Origin: Tetramitus jugosus
Lineage: Eukaryota > Heterolobosea > Eutetramitea > Acrasida > Vahlkampfiidae
Direction: 5' to 3'
DNA: 64,000 nucleotides
Assembly: GCA_937625935.1 (NCBI GenBank)
Contig: OW569350.1
Span: 496,001-560,000 of the forward strand
Shown: piece after piece, positions 11,888-23,400 of the stretch
How positions within the stretch are numbered: position 1 is the stretch's first letter
Layout of the letters: every line of letters begins with the position of its first letter
The notes under the pieces: model-generated
Database searches by the model: none
The model's input: the letters and a program-made list of their open reading frames with translations, nothing else
Told to the model about the DNA's origin: nothing
Program-made: the position numbers and the translations under genes

Positions 11888-12484
11888 CTTCTGCTATTCG
11901 ATTATGACTTTGATTTTGTTTGTTTCTTTTTGAGAAATTTCGTGAAAAATTGAAGTTGACCAACATTGATTGAGGAATTCGTTGAACTTCAATCTCGGTG
12001 AAAATTTGCCGCACTTATTTTTCGTCACACGAAGAACCACAAGCCACAAGCTTCCATGATGGAACAAAGAGGATCCTTAGATATCCGTCCATTGAAGTCT
12101 TTTGTGGTGGTTTCTACCATTGTTGGCATTCGTTTTGTTTTTCCGTCTTAAGGACTTGCTCCGACTCGAAAATCGTATTCACCGTTTAGAACCTGGAGTT
12201 GTTCCAACCAATAGGTCTTCATTCCTATTTTTACTTTACATCCTGTGACTTTAGGTAATCCTTTGTAAACGGACACGCGTTCTATCTGGTCAGAGGTGAT
12301 TGGCTCTAAAATTGAAGAATTTTCTTTCCCTATGGCGAGCACTCCTTGGCTCAAGTTCCATGTCTAGCAAAGTTCTGGTTTTATCTCATTCAGAGGGACA
12401 ATGAAAGATGAGAACATTGCATGGAATCTAAGCTTGAAAAAACAAGCGAAAAAACAAAAAACAACAGAGCAACACATAATTACG
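11888..12484. other. 597-bp gap with a decayed-looking minus-strand reading frame
   Basis: The gap lies between the divergent eL42 and IRE1 genes and must hold both promoters. One minus-strand frame from ~12410 down to ~12010 reads as ordinary protein apart from two stop codons. It includes a 67-codon open piece at 12148-12354 without an ATG. I recognise no domain. It could be the relic of a gene or a mobile element, or chance. The last ~80 bases before IRE1 are an A-rich leader. Confidence 0.35.
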
Positions 12485-13244
12485 ATGACACAGAACAACA
12501 ACAGTGTTCATAATGGATATCGGTCCATCTCTTTTCGTACATGGCAATCACTTCTTCTCTCGCTTCTCTTGATTCTCACATTGATTGTCACATTATCATT
12601 ATCCTCTCCACCACATCAACAACAATCAAAACTAATTCAACTGTCATCATCATCATCAAAACGACAATCTAGATCATCATCATCATCACCACTCTTACTG
12701 GTCAATACATTGGATGGAAAGCTGCATGCGATTGACACTCTATCCAATCAATTCAAATGGTCCATTCAAACAAGAGGCGGTCCACTATTGACAACCAGTT
12801 TCTCTCAATCCTATATGAAGAATCATCACAACAATGACCAAGACAGTGATATGAACAACACGAATAACAACAATAATCATTTTGATCCTCATTACATGAA
12901 AAATAATAATGATGATGCATTGCCCTACTACGTCATACCATCCATCAATGGAAATCTCTATGTTCATGTATCGGGCACCCCTGGCCTACAGAAAATGCCA
13001 ATCACAGTCAGAGAATTCGTAGACATGTCACCGTTTCATGCCATGGATGGCACACTGTACATTTCAAACAAAAAGTCGCACGTGTTTGTGCTGAATGGTG
13101 AAACTGGACAGATGATGTGCGAGTACAATGATGATTCTTCCTTCTCTAATCATCACAATGGTGGTCATGCCTCATCATCTTATTGTCACAACAACAACAA
13201 CAACAACAACAATAACAATAGGGATAACAACAACAGTAATGATA

Positions 13245-13277
<33 letters not shown>

Positions 13278-16015
13278 GTGATACGGATAGGGATAACAAT
13301 GATGATACCGATAGTTCACATCGATCATCATCACCACTGTTGATATACATGGTACGAGTGGATTATGTGATTCATGCCATGGACTCTGTCACAGGTTCAC
13401 TCAAGTGGAACATTACATTCTCTGATGTCTATCCATCGAAACAAGTAAATTACAATAACAATATGAGAGACGATCGAAAAAGACAAGGGATGAACAACAA
13501 TGACGATAACCATTATTTTGCACAACATCACACTCAAGTACCCATACTGGCATTTTCGACCAATGATGCATCATTGTACATCATGTCAAACAGTGACGAT
13601 GAAGACGTGTTTCATTCTGCGTCACCCCACATGTTTCAGTTTGAATCACAGCCTGTGTCTCTTTATCATCAACAAGTGATGACTCGCTCACTGATGAACA
13701 GTCATCATCACCATCATGATCATCATCATCGAGAAGGAGAACATCACAACAATGGGAACAATGATAACGACAGTGGAAGTGATGATGCATTTTGGAGGGT
13801 CAATATGCCCACATTGGTCAATCAATTGCGCAACAATGAAAATAATGACAATAATCATTCCAAACGCAACAAGAGTCAGAGAGTGTATGTTCAGGCATCC
13901 GAGTTTGAAGATGGGAGCAAACACTTGTACGTGTTTGAATTACCTAGGGACTACAGTTTGCATCATGATGACTCATCTCACGAGGAGCAAGAATCGGACA
14001 GAGATGTCATTCTAAAGAACATGAGTCAGAGGTTGCACGATCATCGTCACTATCAATGGCAACAGAATTCTTCTGGTGATGACTCATCTTCGCATCAACA
14101 GCAACAACAGTTGATTGTAAAGCCAACACTGTCTCCTAGAACGACAGTTCATGATAATGAACATGCAAGTAGTGGTGAAGGGGATGACAATGCTCTAGCG
14201 GTACTAGTACCATCGGATGGTACTGTGACTCTTCCAATGTATCACAAGCAAAATATTCTGGGCGTTCAATCGATTTATGCATTTTCACACACTCAATGCT
14301 TACCAAGGGATCTCATGTACAGATATCGGAGGATAGATTATCGTCCATCTATCGAGTACGATAGGGACGCTTCTGCTTTGGATAGAGATGATGATCATCG
14401 TTTTGAAGATATGGATGTCGACAAAGGTTCAATACCACGGAGGAGAAGTTCTAATTTGCGTGAGGGCAATGACTTACCTCTCATTGTTCTCTCATGTATT
14501 GTTGTTGTTTTGGTTGTATTGCTCATACGATCCAACAGGAGAAGAGAGAGGAGCGTCAATGAGGAGGATGTGGAAGAAGAAACACAAGACAAACAAGAAA
14601 AACCAATCGAGGAAGATGACAACAGCAAAGAGCAAACTTCTACAACTTCTGACTTGAGTGTGACGACTGAAGAGGTATTGCTCGAGTATAATCAGGCGAG
14701 TGAAGTTTCAACAGAAAATACTGTGCCGATCAGCAAAGCTGATACTCCATCTCCAGAGGAAGATGAATATGGATATGTCCGTACAGGAAAATTTTTCATC
14801 AGTAAAATAATACTGGGAAAGGGTAGCAATGGCACAATTGTTTATGAAGGAAAGTTGGACGGAAGAAGGGTTGCCATCAAGAGAATGCTCAGAGAGTTTT
14901 ATGATGAAGCAAACAGAGAAATTGAATTATTAATCGAGTCTGATGAGCATTCCAACGTGGTTCGATATTTTGCCAAAGAAGAAGACTCTACTTTTATTTA
15001 TTTGGCGTTGGAGTATTGTCCATTCACATTGGCCGATTTGATTGAAAATAGTGGCTCTGGCACAGGTGGAGTGAGAGAGAATTTCGACGGCATGAATATT
15101 TTGGTCCAGTTGATTCAATCAGTTGTGCACATACACTCATTAGGAATTGTACACAGGGACTTAAAGCCACAAAATATATTGGTTAGTAGCAATTATCGAG
15201 TAAAATTGAGTGATATGGGACTCGGAAAGCGATTGGATAAGAACAAGAGCTCATTTTGTACCTCGGTTGCAGGCACATTAGGATGGCAAGCACCTGAGCT
15301 GCTCAGAGAGAATGCAAGAACTACGAAGGCAGTGGATATCTTTGCCTTAGGATGCATGGTGTATTATGTGTTATCGAAGGGCCAACATCCTTTTGGTGAT
15401 GGCTTCCAACGTGATAACAATATTTTGAAGAGCAAGTACAATTTAAGCCATCCAAACATATCACTGGAACTTGCCGATCTAATCGAATCCATGATCTGTA
15501 ATGATCCAGGGAAGAGGGTGTCTGCTTCTGCTGCATTACAACATCCATCGTTGTGGAGCGATGAAGTGAAACTGAATTTTTTATGCGATGTCAGCGACCA
15601 GCTAGGAAAAGAAAAACAACAAAGTTTTGTGTATCAGAAACTAGAATCGCTCCCGCTAAAGAAACTGATATTTAGTCCTAATAAGAGTGGAGCCTCACTC
15701 CCCTCAAAGAAGAAGAAGAAGGATGATACTCTTGATTGGAGCAGTTCTTTAGACGACATGGTTTTAAGAAATGTAGAAAAGTTTAGAAGATACGACCATA
15801 CTCAAGTTTGGGACCTTCTGAGATTGATTCGAAATATTAAATCTCATTATCGGGAGTACGAGCAAGAGCTGCAAGATGCGATGAAACCATTACCTGGAGG
15901 AATATTTGTCTATTTCTCTCACCAATTTCCCAACCTATTCTTCCAGGTGTATACAATTGTGAAGCAGAATTGGAGCAAGAAAGATGTTTTTCAGCACTAC
16001 TTCCCGCATAAATAG
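12485..16015 (+). CDS. IRE1: IRE1-like ER stress sensor kinase/endoribonuclease
   Basis: The predicted protein has 1176 aa. I chose ATG 12485 because it puts a hydrophobic signal-anchor (~21-40) near the N-terminus and follows an A-rich leader; an in-frame ATG at 12401 would add 28 aa. The luminal part starts with a PQQ/WD-like strand (LLVNTLDGKLHAID) typical of IRE1 and is inflated by Asn, His and Ser tracts. A transmembrane helix lies at ~663-680. The cytosolic kinase (~768-1050) has GKGSNG, VAIKRM, HRDLKPQNIL, DMG in place of DFG (as in plant IRE1), and an APELL-type APE motif. The C-terminal KEN RNase (~1083-1176) retains the catalytic spacing RNIKSHY and the YFSHQFPNL region. In known systems it splices HAC1/XBP1/bZIP60 mRNA or degrades ER mRNAs. 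The substrate here is unknown. Confidence 0.93.
13188..13277 (+). repeat. AAC/AAT trinucleotide tract (poly-Asn) in IRE1
   Basis: About 90 bp of nearly pure AAC and AAT codons encode a poly-Asn stretch in the luminal domain. It is the longest simple repeat in the gene. The minus strand reads as a Tyr/Cys frame that is an artefact of the repeat. Confidence 0.85.
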
Positions 16016-16023
16016 TCTTCTAT

Positions 16024-18849
16024 TTACCAGATACTTGTCTTTTTATTTTGTGCCTCCTTCTTTTTCTGATCCTCCTTCTCTCTAAGTCTTCTCTTGAGCT
16101 CAGTAAGTTCTTTGATTGGCCTATGAGAGTGGATGTAAGTTTTTTCGAACTCTGAGAGATCATTCGATGTCATCGATGTTTCTGTACATAGGAATTGTAT
16201 TATCTTTACAAACTCTCTGTTGTCGAACAATTTTGCTACAATGACACCCTCAGGCGAATCTTGCTGAGTTGGTGTTGGGGTTCTGATATTGACCATACTT
16301 GAAGGTCGAGAGTCACTCATTCTGCTTTCTGAGTTCAATGGTATGGATTGGTTTTGGTGTTTAGAGATGTAGTCGATCATTAGACCGAAGAATATTCTCT
16401 CCTTTGTTATTTCATAAGGATTGTCTTTAAGTTTGTCCCGGAGCCCATTCAGAAACTCGAGGGTGTTTGGATGAGATGGCGCATTGATGTAGTCTAAAAA
16501 CACCATCAATCTCTTGTAAAATAATACACTCTTGTGGAACCGAGAGTCCTCTATATCGAGTGTCTTACGTGCCATAGTCCACATGTTAGAACTAATTTCT
16601 TTTTGGACCTTGCTGTTAGGTTTGGGAGCTCGGTTTCTCCTTCTCCAGGATACCATTTCCTCCTTTCCCTTTTTGTCAAGTCTACGCTTCTTGACAGGAT
16701 CATCTAAGTGGACTCTGAAACAGGACCACGACTCTGCATGAGCGAGAGCACTATCATACACACTAGTCATATGCTTCTTTGACTTGAATAGTTGCTCTCT
16801 ATTCTGCTCTCTTTCATCCAAACAATCGAGAAGTTCATTTTGTGCTTTTGCTTGAGCAGCAATGAATCTCTTCTTTCCATATTCATACCGTTGAACTGCA
16901 CTGTCTAAGTCTATTGGTTTTTCTTCAATCTTTTCCTTTTTTAGGGAACTGGGCTTGGCTGAGTTGAATCGATTTAGAACTCTCTTAGATGCAGGTCTTG
17001 GTCCCCGAGCACTTCCTAAACTGTTAATTGTTCGGAGTTCTTCAATTCTTTGTATTTCGGGATTGATTCCATTCATTAACTTAGATGTAGAATCGTCATT
17101 CACCACTGTTTTCCGGTTTGGTTTTGGCTTAATTTTGGCGAGATCAGACATCATCTTTTTACACTTCACACTGGCATCCTCACAATTCTTCATTATTTTT
17201 CTTTCAGTATCTGTGATCTCATAATCTTCAATATCGATAATGTTGGGCCCTGAACCTATCTTGTGATGAATTGTGTCTATGATAGAGCTTAGGTAGGTAT
17301 AGCTAGAAGCTGGTTTCTCTTCGAGATATCCTGAGAAGCTAGAATCTTTTCTACTTGGGGACACTATTGTTCCTTGAGTTGAGGAGAATAAAGTCAATGA
17401 ATTCTTCATCTGAAATGGAGGAAACAATTGATCAAAATCCTGTACATCTTCGTCACTATCATATTGAAGAACCGAGTTAAATGTAACTCCTCGCTTCTTC
17501 ACCAACTCCAATTGGCGATTGCTTTGTTGAACTTCTTCGAGAGGAAACTTCATACATTCGTAAGGTCTCTGTGTACCTCTCCTCCTGATAATGTTGAGTA
17601 ATTGAATCCTGGAATCATAATTTCTCATAAAGCTCATCACCTCGAGATCATCAACCTCTTCATCCAAGTAACTCGCGTCTTCTTGCTCCTCTTTAGAATG
17701 ATGCTTTGCGATCAATGAATCCAAAGTGTTAGGCCAAGGTCTTGAAGAACTGGACGAAATGCTTCTTTCCCTACCGACGATTGTCGATCTCCTGGGTTTC
17801 GTCTCCACTACAGAATTTACCTCCGTCAAAAAGGTGTTACTATTGTGCAACATTCTTGGGGAATGATGCTGGTAACTCTCTACTTTCACTTCTTTGACTA
17901 CCTCACTGAAAACCGGCTCGTTCATAAGTTTCAGATATGAAATATCCCTCGATACCACCTCTTTCGCTTTCGTCTCTTTGCCTTGAATTTTGGCCCTATT
18001 CTTCAATGCTTTTGCCTTCCAAGCTTTTACAGGAAATGTGGAACTGTCCTGTTGCTTCTGATGCATTTGTTCTAGAGTTAGTGTTGGTTGATCAGTAGCT
18101 TCCAACTCCAGATGGTTATCATCTCCCATCATTCTATCTTCTTTCGATTCAACCTTTACATCCCTTATGGCTCTAGATGTTTTCCTTTTCAACGGATCCA
18201 TCAACAATTGAAAATTTTCATTTAACTCTTCAGGGTTGGCAAATCTCTCAATCATGTCCTTCTCATATAGAAGATATTTGTTTTGAAAATCTTCATAGCG
18301 TTCTGTTGATGGGAAAACACCCTGCCGATCACCATACACCACCACATAATGGCTAGATTTTGAGTGTTTCAGCTTACTAATATCCTCCGTAAGTTTACTG
18401 CGATAATACTCTGACTGGTACTCGCAAGCTGCTTCATGGATCGATCCCTCCTTCATATAATTTAAGATATCAGAAGTCATTTTAAAGTTAATGTGCTGCG
18501 GAGCTAATTTGTGATGTTTGTTCGGTATCAAATTAGATGAACTCATCCACTTGCTTACAGTTCCTGTCCTCTCAAACATTTCAGATAAGTTGCTGGTGCT
18601 CATTTGACTGAGCTCTGGGATGACATGCTTTAACATGACTGATTGTGCAGGTGGTGGCTGTTGGGGAGTTTCATTCTTATGGTTCTTGAAGGTCGCATCC
18701 ATGAGTGTTCTGCTCTTTGTTCGGGAGATAGGTGTCAACAGAGAAGCTGAGCCTCCACTGCCGTCACCCAATTTTGTCATTCCACTCCCAACAACAGTAG
18801 AAGATCCAGGTTCAGCAACAAAACTTTTCGGCTCTTGGAGTGTATTCAT
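16024..18849 (-). CDS. unrecognised 941-aa hydrophilic protein
   Basis: This is a single uninterrupted frame starting at ATG 18849. I recognise no catalytic domain, signal peptide or membrane segment. The N-terminal third is Ser/Pro-rich and presumably disordered. The C-terminal ~350 residues are charged and helical, with a conserved-looking block (WSCFRVHLDDPVKKRR, then KERIFFGLMIDYISKH) ending in a coiled-coil-like Lys/Glu tail and IW at the C-terminus. Codon use and length support a real gene. It converges on IRE1 with only 8 bp between the stop codons. The helical C-terminus could fit a cytoskeletal or flagellar protein, but that is a guess; sequence alone gives no function. Confidence 0.75.
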   Translation of the reverse strand: MNTLQEPKSFVAEPGSSTVVGSGMTKLGDGSGGSASLLTPISRTKSRTLMDATFKNHKNETPQQPPPAQSVMLKHVIPELSQMSTSNLSEMFERTGTVSKWMSSSNLIPNKHHKLAPQHINFKMTSDILNYMKEGSIHEAACEYQSEYYRSKLTEDISKLKHSKSSHYVVVYGDRQGVFPSTERYEDFQNKYLLYEKDMIERFANPEELNENFQLLMDPLKRKTSRAIRDVKVESKEDRMMGDDNHLELEATDQPTLTLEQMHQKQQDSSTFPVKAWKAKALKNRAKIQGKETKAKEVVSRDISYLKLMNEPVFSEVVKEVKVESYQHHSPRMLHNSNTFLTEVNSVVETKPRRSTIVGRERSISSSSSRPWPNTLDSLIAKHHSKEEQEDASYLDEEVDDLEVMSFMRNYDSRIQLLNIIRRRGTQRPYECMKFPLEEVQQSNRQLELVKKRGVTFNSVLQYDSDEDVQDFDQLFPPFQMKNSLTLFSSTQGTIVSPSRKDSSFSGYLEEKPASSYTYLSSIIDTIHHKIGSGPNIIDIEDYEITDTERKIMKNCEDASVKCKKMMSDLAKIKPKPNRKTVVNDDSTSKLMNGINPEIQRIEELRTINSLGSARGPRPASKRVLNRFNSAKPSSLKKEKIEEKPIDLDSAVQRYEYGKKRFIAAQAKAQNELLDCLDEREQNREQLFKSKKHMTSVYDSALAHAESWSCFRVHLDDPVKKRRLDKKGKEEMVSWRRRNRAPKPNSKVQKEISSNMWTMARKTLDIEDSRFHKSVLFYKRLMVFLDYINAPSHPNTLEFLNGLRDKLKDNPYEITKERIFFGLMIDYISKHQNQSIPLNSESRMSDSRPSSMVNIRTPTPTQQDSPEGVIVAKLFDNREFVKIIQFLCTETSMTSNDLSEFEKTYIHSHRPIKELTELKRRLREKEDQKKKEAQNKKTSIW

Positions 18850-19111
18850 GGAGTTGTAGCCCTTGGGAGGTTATTTGATTCAGCCTTCTGATTTCTGATG
18901 TTCATTCCTCGATTCAGATGGCAAAAAATATTTCGTAAAAAATAATGGCGCCATGTTTTGACGACAACTGTCTGTGGGGGATTTTTATTTCGTTCGTACG
19001 ATGATAATATAAAATAGGTTAATGTGTGAAGCACATTGGTGGAGGAAAGCATCCAATGCAATTTTTGGCCCACCATTGCTTCTTTGTTGTCAAGTGAATC
19101 ACTTTTTGATT

Positions 19112-19781
19112 CTAATATTCAATGATTGGTTCACCAATGTTGGTCACTTTGGGTACTGTTGGCTTCAAATCGAACACCTTTGCCAACACCAACTTGAATA
19201 GCTTTTTGATATTGACACCAGCTGCTGCGCTGGAGAAAATGAGTGGACACTTCATTTTTTCTGCCAATTTACGTGCCTATACAAAGAAGAGAGACATTGT
19301 AAGCAACGACTAAATTCATGTCGAACCAAAAAAGCAAAAAAAAACCCAATAAATGACATACCTGAGCCGTAGTTTCTTCTTGTTCCTCTTGAGTCATCTC
19401 CAAAAACTTGTCATACTTGGTTCCAATGAGGAAAGGAGCAGCCTTCTTGTTGTGTTTTCTTGATTGTATGTACCATTCTTTGATTGAGCTCAGTGTGACC
19501 TTTCTGCTCAAATCAAACATGAAAAATAGGGCCAATGCATCATTACAGACAAGATCCATCATACTCATAAACTGCTTTTGACCACCCAAATCCCAAATCA
19601 TCAAATTAATGTCATAATTCTTCACAGTCAACTGCTTTTCCAAGAAATTGACACCTAGTGTCATGACATAGTCTTCATCGAATTTGCCATTGACGAACTT
19701 GACCATGAGACTCGTTTTACCTACTTGCATGTCACCGAGCATGCCTACTTTGACGACAATGTCCTTTTTACGTTGTGCCAT
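19112..19781 (-). CDS. Spg1/Tem1-family small GTPase, spliced
   Basis: Exon 1 (19781-19362) encodes 140 aa and exon 2 (19276-19112) encodes 54, joined at phase 0 across an 85-nt intron (19361-19277, GTATGT...TATAG). The 194-aa product is a Ras-like GTPase with G1 GDMQVGKTS, a switch I threonine in MTLGVNF, G3 WDLGGQ, G4 GTKYD in place of NKxD, and G5 FSSAAAG. DLGGQ, GTKYD and the MLGDMQVGKTSLM context match the Spg1 (fission yeast)/Tem1 (budding yeast) family, which triggers septation and mitotic exit through Cdc7/Sid-type kinases. The C-terminus ends GEPIIEY with no prenylation cysteine, as in that family. Reading through the intron would give a false hydrophobic tail. Confidence 0.9.
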
Positions 19782-20125
19782 TTTTTGTTGTTGTTTATGT
19801 TGTTATATAATGTACAGAGATGGATAGATTTCTTCTTCGAAAACAAGGTGAGATATCACTTTTGTTCTTTTGTGTTTGTGTTGATGGATGTTTGCTTGTT
19901 TGGTTGTGTGTTGAAAAAGAAGATGATTCTCTCTGATGGCGGCGATGGGAACAGAGAACTGAGAGCCAAAAGCTTTGGACAACCGGAGAAACATTTCTTG
20001 TAAGGGGAAATGACGAATCGAACGTCAAAAACAGGTTCATGAAAAGTGAAGGAAACGCTTCTTTATTTACTGGGATGTTCGTTTCTGAGATTGTATTCTC
20101 GAAAGAACGATCTTTATTGAGAAGA
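19782..20125. other. 344-bp gap upstream of the GTPase gene
   Basis: This gap contains the short TTGTTG-rich leader of the GTPase (minus strand) and presumably the 3' end of the next minus-strand gene. I see no further gene or RNA in it. Confidence 0.5.
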
Positions 20126-20344
20126 TCACTTCTGTTCTCCCTTTCCTCCCTCAATCTTCTTCTCAGTCAAGAAATCCAATCGCTTCTGATCCTTGAGCCA
20201 TTCCTGCTTACCGACGATTCCCTTGTCCTGCTCGTGCGTTCGGTACTCCTCAATTCGGTCTTTCTTGTCGTAGCCCATTCCTTGTCCGTCCTTACCCTTC
20301 TGTTCGAAGCGGTTAACGCCGTTGTATGAGTGTGTCCAATCCAT
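20126..20344 (-). CDS. small charged protein of 72 aa, unknown function
   Basis: The frame runs from ATG 20344 (MDWTHSYNGVNRF) to a TGA stop. Codon choice is strongly biased (AAG, GAG, GGA, TTC), as in the eL42 gene, which argues for a real and well expressed gene. The protein is hydrophilic and highly charged, lacks Cys, and ends in a Lys/Glu/Gly-rich tail. There is no signal peptide or membrane segment. It sits between two other minus-strand genes with independent leaders. I do not recognise the family. Confidence 0.7.
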   Translation of the reverse strand: MDWTHSYNGVNRFEQKGKDGQGMGYDKKDRIEEYRTHEQDKGIVGKQEWLKDQKRLDFLTEKKIEGGKGEQK

Positions 20345-20498
20345 GATTACTAAGTGAGTGTTGTGCTATGGTTTTGGTTGAGTGTTGTTAGGTTGTCTGG
20401 ATCAACTTTGAATTGCAGGCCTTTTATAATAAGATTTCTGTTTATTTTCGTCGCATGATAATTTAGATGTTATAATCAACTGACATGAAGATCAGAGA

Positions 20499-23400
20499 TT
20501 ACAATGACTTAGCGGAGGTGAACACAAGAGCAGCCAAAAGAGGAACGGCAAACAATGCCAATCCTCTCCATGAGTCAAAGCCTGACACTTTCTCATCGAC
20601 AGAACGTGGGTTATTTTGAGTCTTGTTCTTTGAGCTCGAAGCTTGAATAGGAGCAATCGTTGTAGCCACAGCAGGACCTCTATTTCTTTCGAGAATTTCA
20701 TAGTGCTTGTGTGTCTTAATGTTCGAGAGGTTTTCGACTCTTTCAGCACTTCTCAGGAAAAGAGGCTTGGTTCTCTTAATGAGTCTCATTAATTCATCAT
20801 AGGTGATGACTCCCTGTTTGGTCATCACCTTTTCATTCTTGTTCACACATGAGAGATCATTCAACTTGACACACTTGAGAATAAACAAGTGCTCATCCAC
20901 GAGTGTTTCATATCGGTATTGAACACGAATATTTGGCATATTGGTTTTGTGGATATCATTTCCAAGAACTCCAGGGAGATAGTACTTGTCACCCAGCCAA
21001 TAACTCTTGTAGATACGATCCCATCCACACATCAAAACACTATTTCTAGCCATTTCGCACAAGTCAGTATTACTCAATCTCCAGACCTGAGCTCCGATTG
21101 AATACTCCTCAAGCAAAGGATCTCTACATAGATGGAACATAAGCGGATCATCTGTTGAGATGCTGACATTCAGACCTCTGCACAGGAATTGAGGCAGTGG
21201 ATTTCTGCTGTAGTCCAAGAATAAAGAATTATTGGAGAGTGGTGAAACAGCCAGGCCAATCTGATGTAGATAATACAAGTATTGCAAAACTGGAGTTTTT
21301 CTGAGCTCAATACCATGGGAAATGTTATCTGCAACTAGATAACTACTAATCAAGTGAAGTGGGTCACCAGCCTCACCACAATGAGGCCTATATTTGAATG
21401 TATTGAGTCCCTTGCTCATTCTATATTGATTCAAAGTATTCACATTTGCATAGAAGTAGTAGTTGTAGTAGGCATAAGGTGGGTTGTCCAAGGTATTCCA
21501 TTGGTCAGGTGTAGGCAGTCGGGAATGGAATCTAGGCTCAGGCTTAGTTTCATCATCTACAGAATCGAAGCCAATAACTTGCTTCAAGAATGTGTGTAAG
21601 TTAGGATGACTCTTAGGATCTCGAGTCACTTCGAACAAAGGTCTAAACACGTTATCCAACATTTCCTGCACATTCTTAATAATGTTGTTTCCTCTGTGTA
21701 CATAGTAGAGTCTAGGAATTTGAATTAACCATCTGACGTGGTCAGAGTACATCTTGTTGTTCAGTACCCATTCTCCCAACAAATCCCATTCATTAGGATT
21801 CACACCATAAATTGAGACACGAGGCTCTGACATTTGATATCTGCTATCTTCCAAATCCTGGAACGTTTCCTTACAGAGCTCTGCGAAATAACGACCTCCA
21901 ATCATGTTATCAGTCTTCAAAAAGATTTCACGTAATCTAGATTGTCCGAATGGATTATACTTCAGATTAAATTTGTCAAATCTGTGAAGAATAGATTTGT
22001 TTGCATGAACATCCAACGTATCTACAGAGATGTCATAGGCAGTCAAGTTCAAACTCTCAAATGTTTGGGCGAGAGTCAGTTCTTTGCCATCTCTGAAAAT
22101 GACAACTTCGTTTGGACACTCCTTTAACTTGCGCTTAATAAACTTAACGAGTCTCTTTTGAGTCATACTGGCACTCAAGTGAATATGAGTATCAACCTTT
22201 CTCACGTTGTAAAAATCTCTGTGAGGCACTTGTTTTTGTTCATGAGTTTCCAAAGCCTCATTAATATTCTTGTACAATGAATTTTTCAGCTCTAGAGTTT
22301 TCAATCGATTATAGCAATATGATTTTGTGGGCGCATGAAACACAATTTTAGAGATGCGCTTATGATCATCATAAAACTCTTTGAATGAGACCATGGGTGG
22401 GAACAGGCCAAGTTTATTGGCGCCTGAACTTCCACTTCCCTCTTCAGTGTGCGACATGTCATTTTCATCATAGACATAAAAGACTCCCTTTCTCATCTCA
22501 AATGTCTCTCTGGTTCTCAATGGCGAATCATCACTAACGTGGGTATCAAATGGATCAAATGGAGTAGGAGGTTGATGATGTCTTCCCACCTTTCTATGAT
22601 CATACACATGATTTGGTTCATTAAATTCCTTCACATCAGGCAACTCCCACGGATATTGAGTAATGTTTAACAAGTCAGTGTTTGGATCATAGAGAATATA
22701 CTTTTTTCTCATTTGAATGCACTCGTGCAACAAAAGACACAAATCAATCACTTCATTATCAATTTTTTCCTCACCAAACGCACAAATCGATGCCAACAAA
22801 TCATCAGTCTTTTTCTTCTTTGTTTCTTCTTGTCCGCTCAAATGGGTTGTATAGTGATGATGTTGGTGATGATGGTGGTGATGGACTTTGGCGCTCGATT
22901 GTTCCTGCAAGTCCATGACAAATTGCTTCTTTGGTCTTTGTTCAGCAGATGCATCAGATGTCATAGGTTTCTTTGTGGCCGACACTGTTGATGATGATGA
23001 TGATGACGATGATTCATCCATAGCAGTCTTTTCCTGAACAACAGTTGTGCTCTCACTGACCAACAACTGTTGCTCTTCTTCTCTCTCCAGTTTATCAGCT
23101 GTGAGACCACTTGGTGTAGCGACTCCATAGCTGTCAATAGAACTGATGGTACTGGATGGACTCTCCACTTCATTGTCAATGTTTGATGATGATGTTGGTA
23201 CCAAGAGTTGATTCTGTTGTTCCATCAATCGAGCGGCTGTTTCACTCGGAGGTGTCAACACACCCGTCTGTTGTGTCTCATGTGAGAACGTGTACTTGGA
23301 GTGGGGAACTGTGGTGACTCCCTTCTCTGCTGCTGCACTACCAAAGTCTCTGTTACGTTGTCTTGCTGGCACGACCAATTTGTTGCTGTCGGCTGATGGA

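Noticed and set aside
13128-13343. Antisense ORFs in the IRE1 repeat region
   Set aside because: They translate the AAC/AAT and TCA repeats in other frames and consist of homopolymers only.
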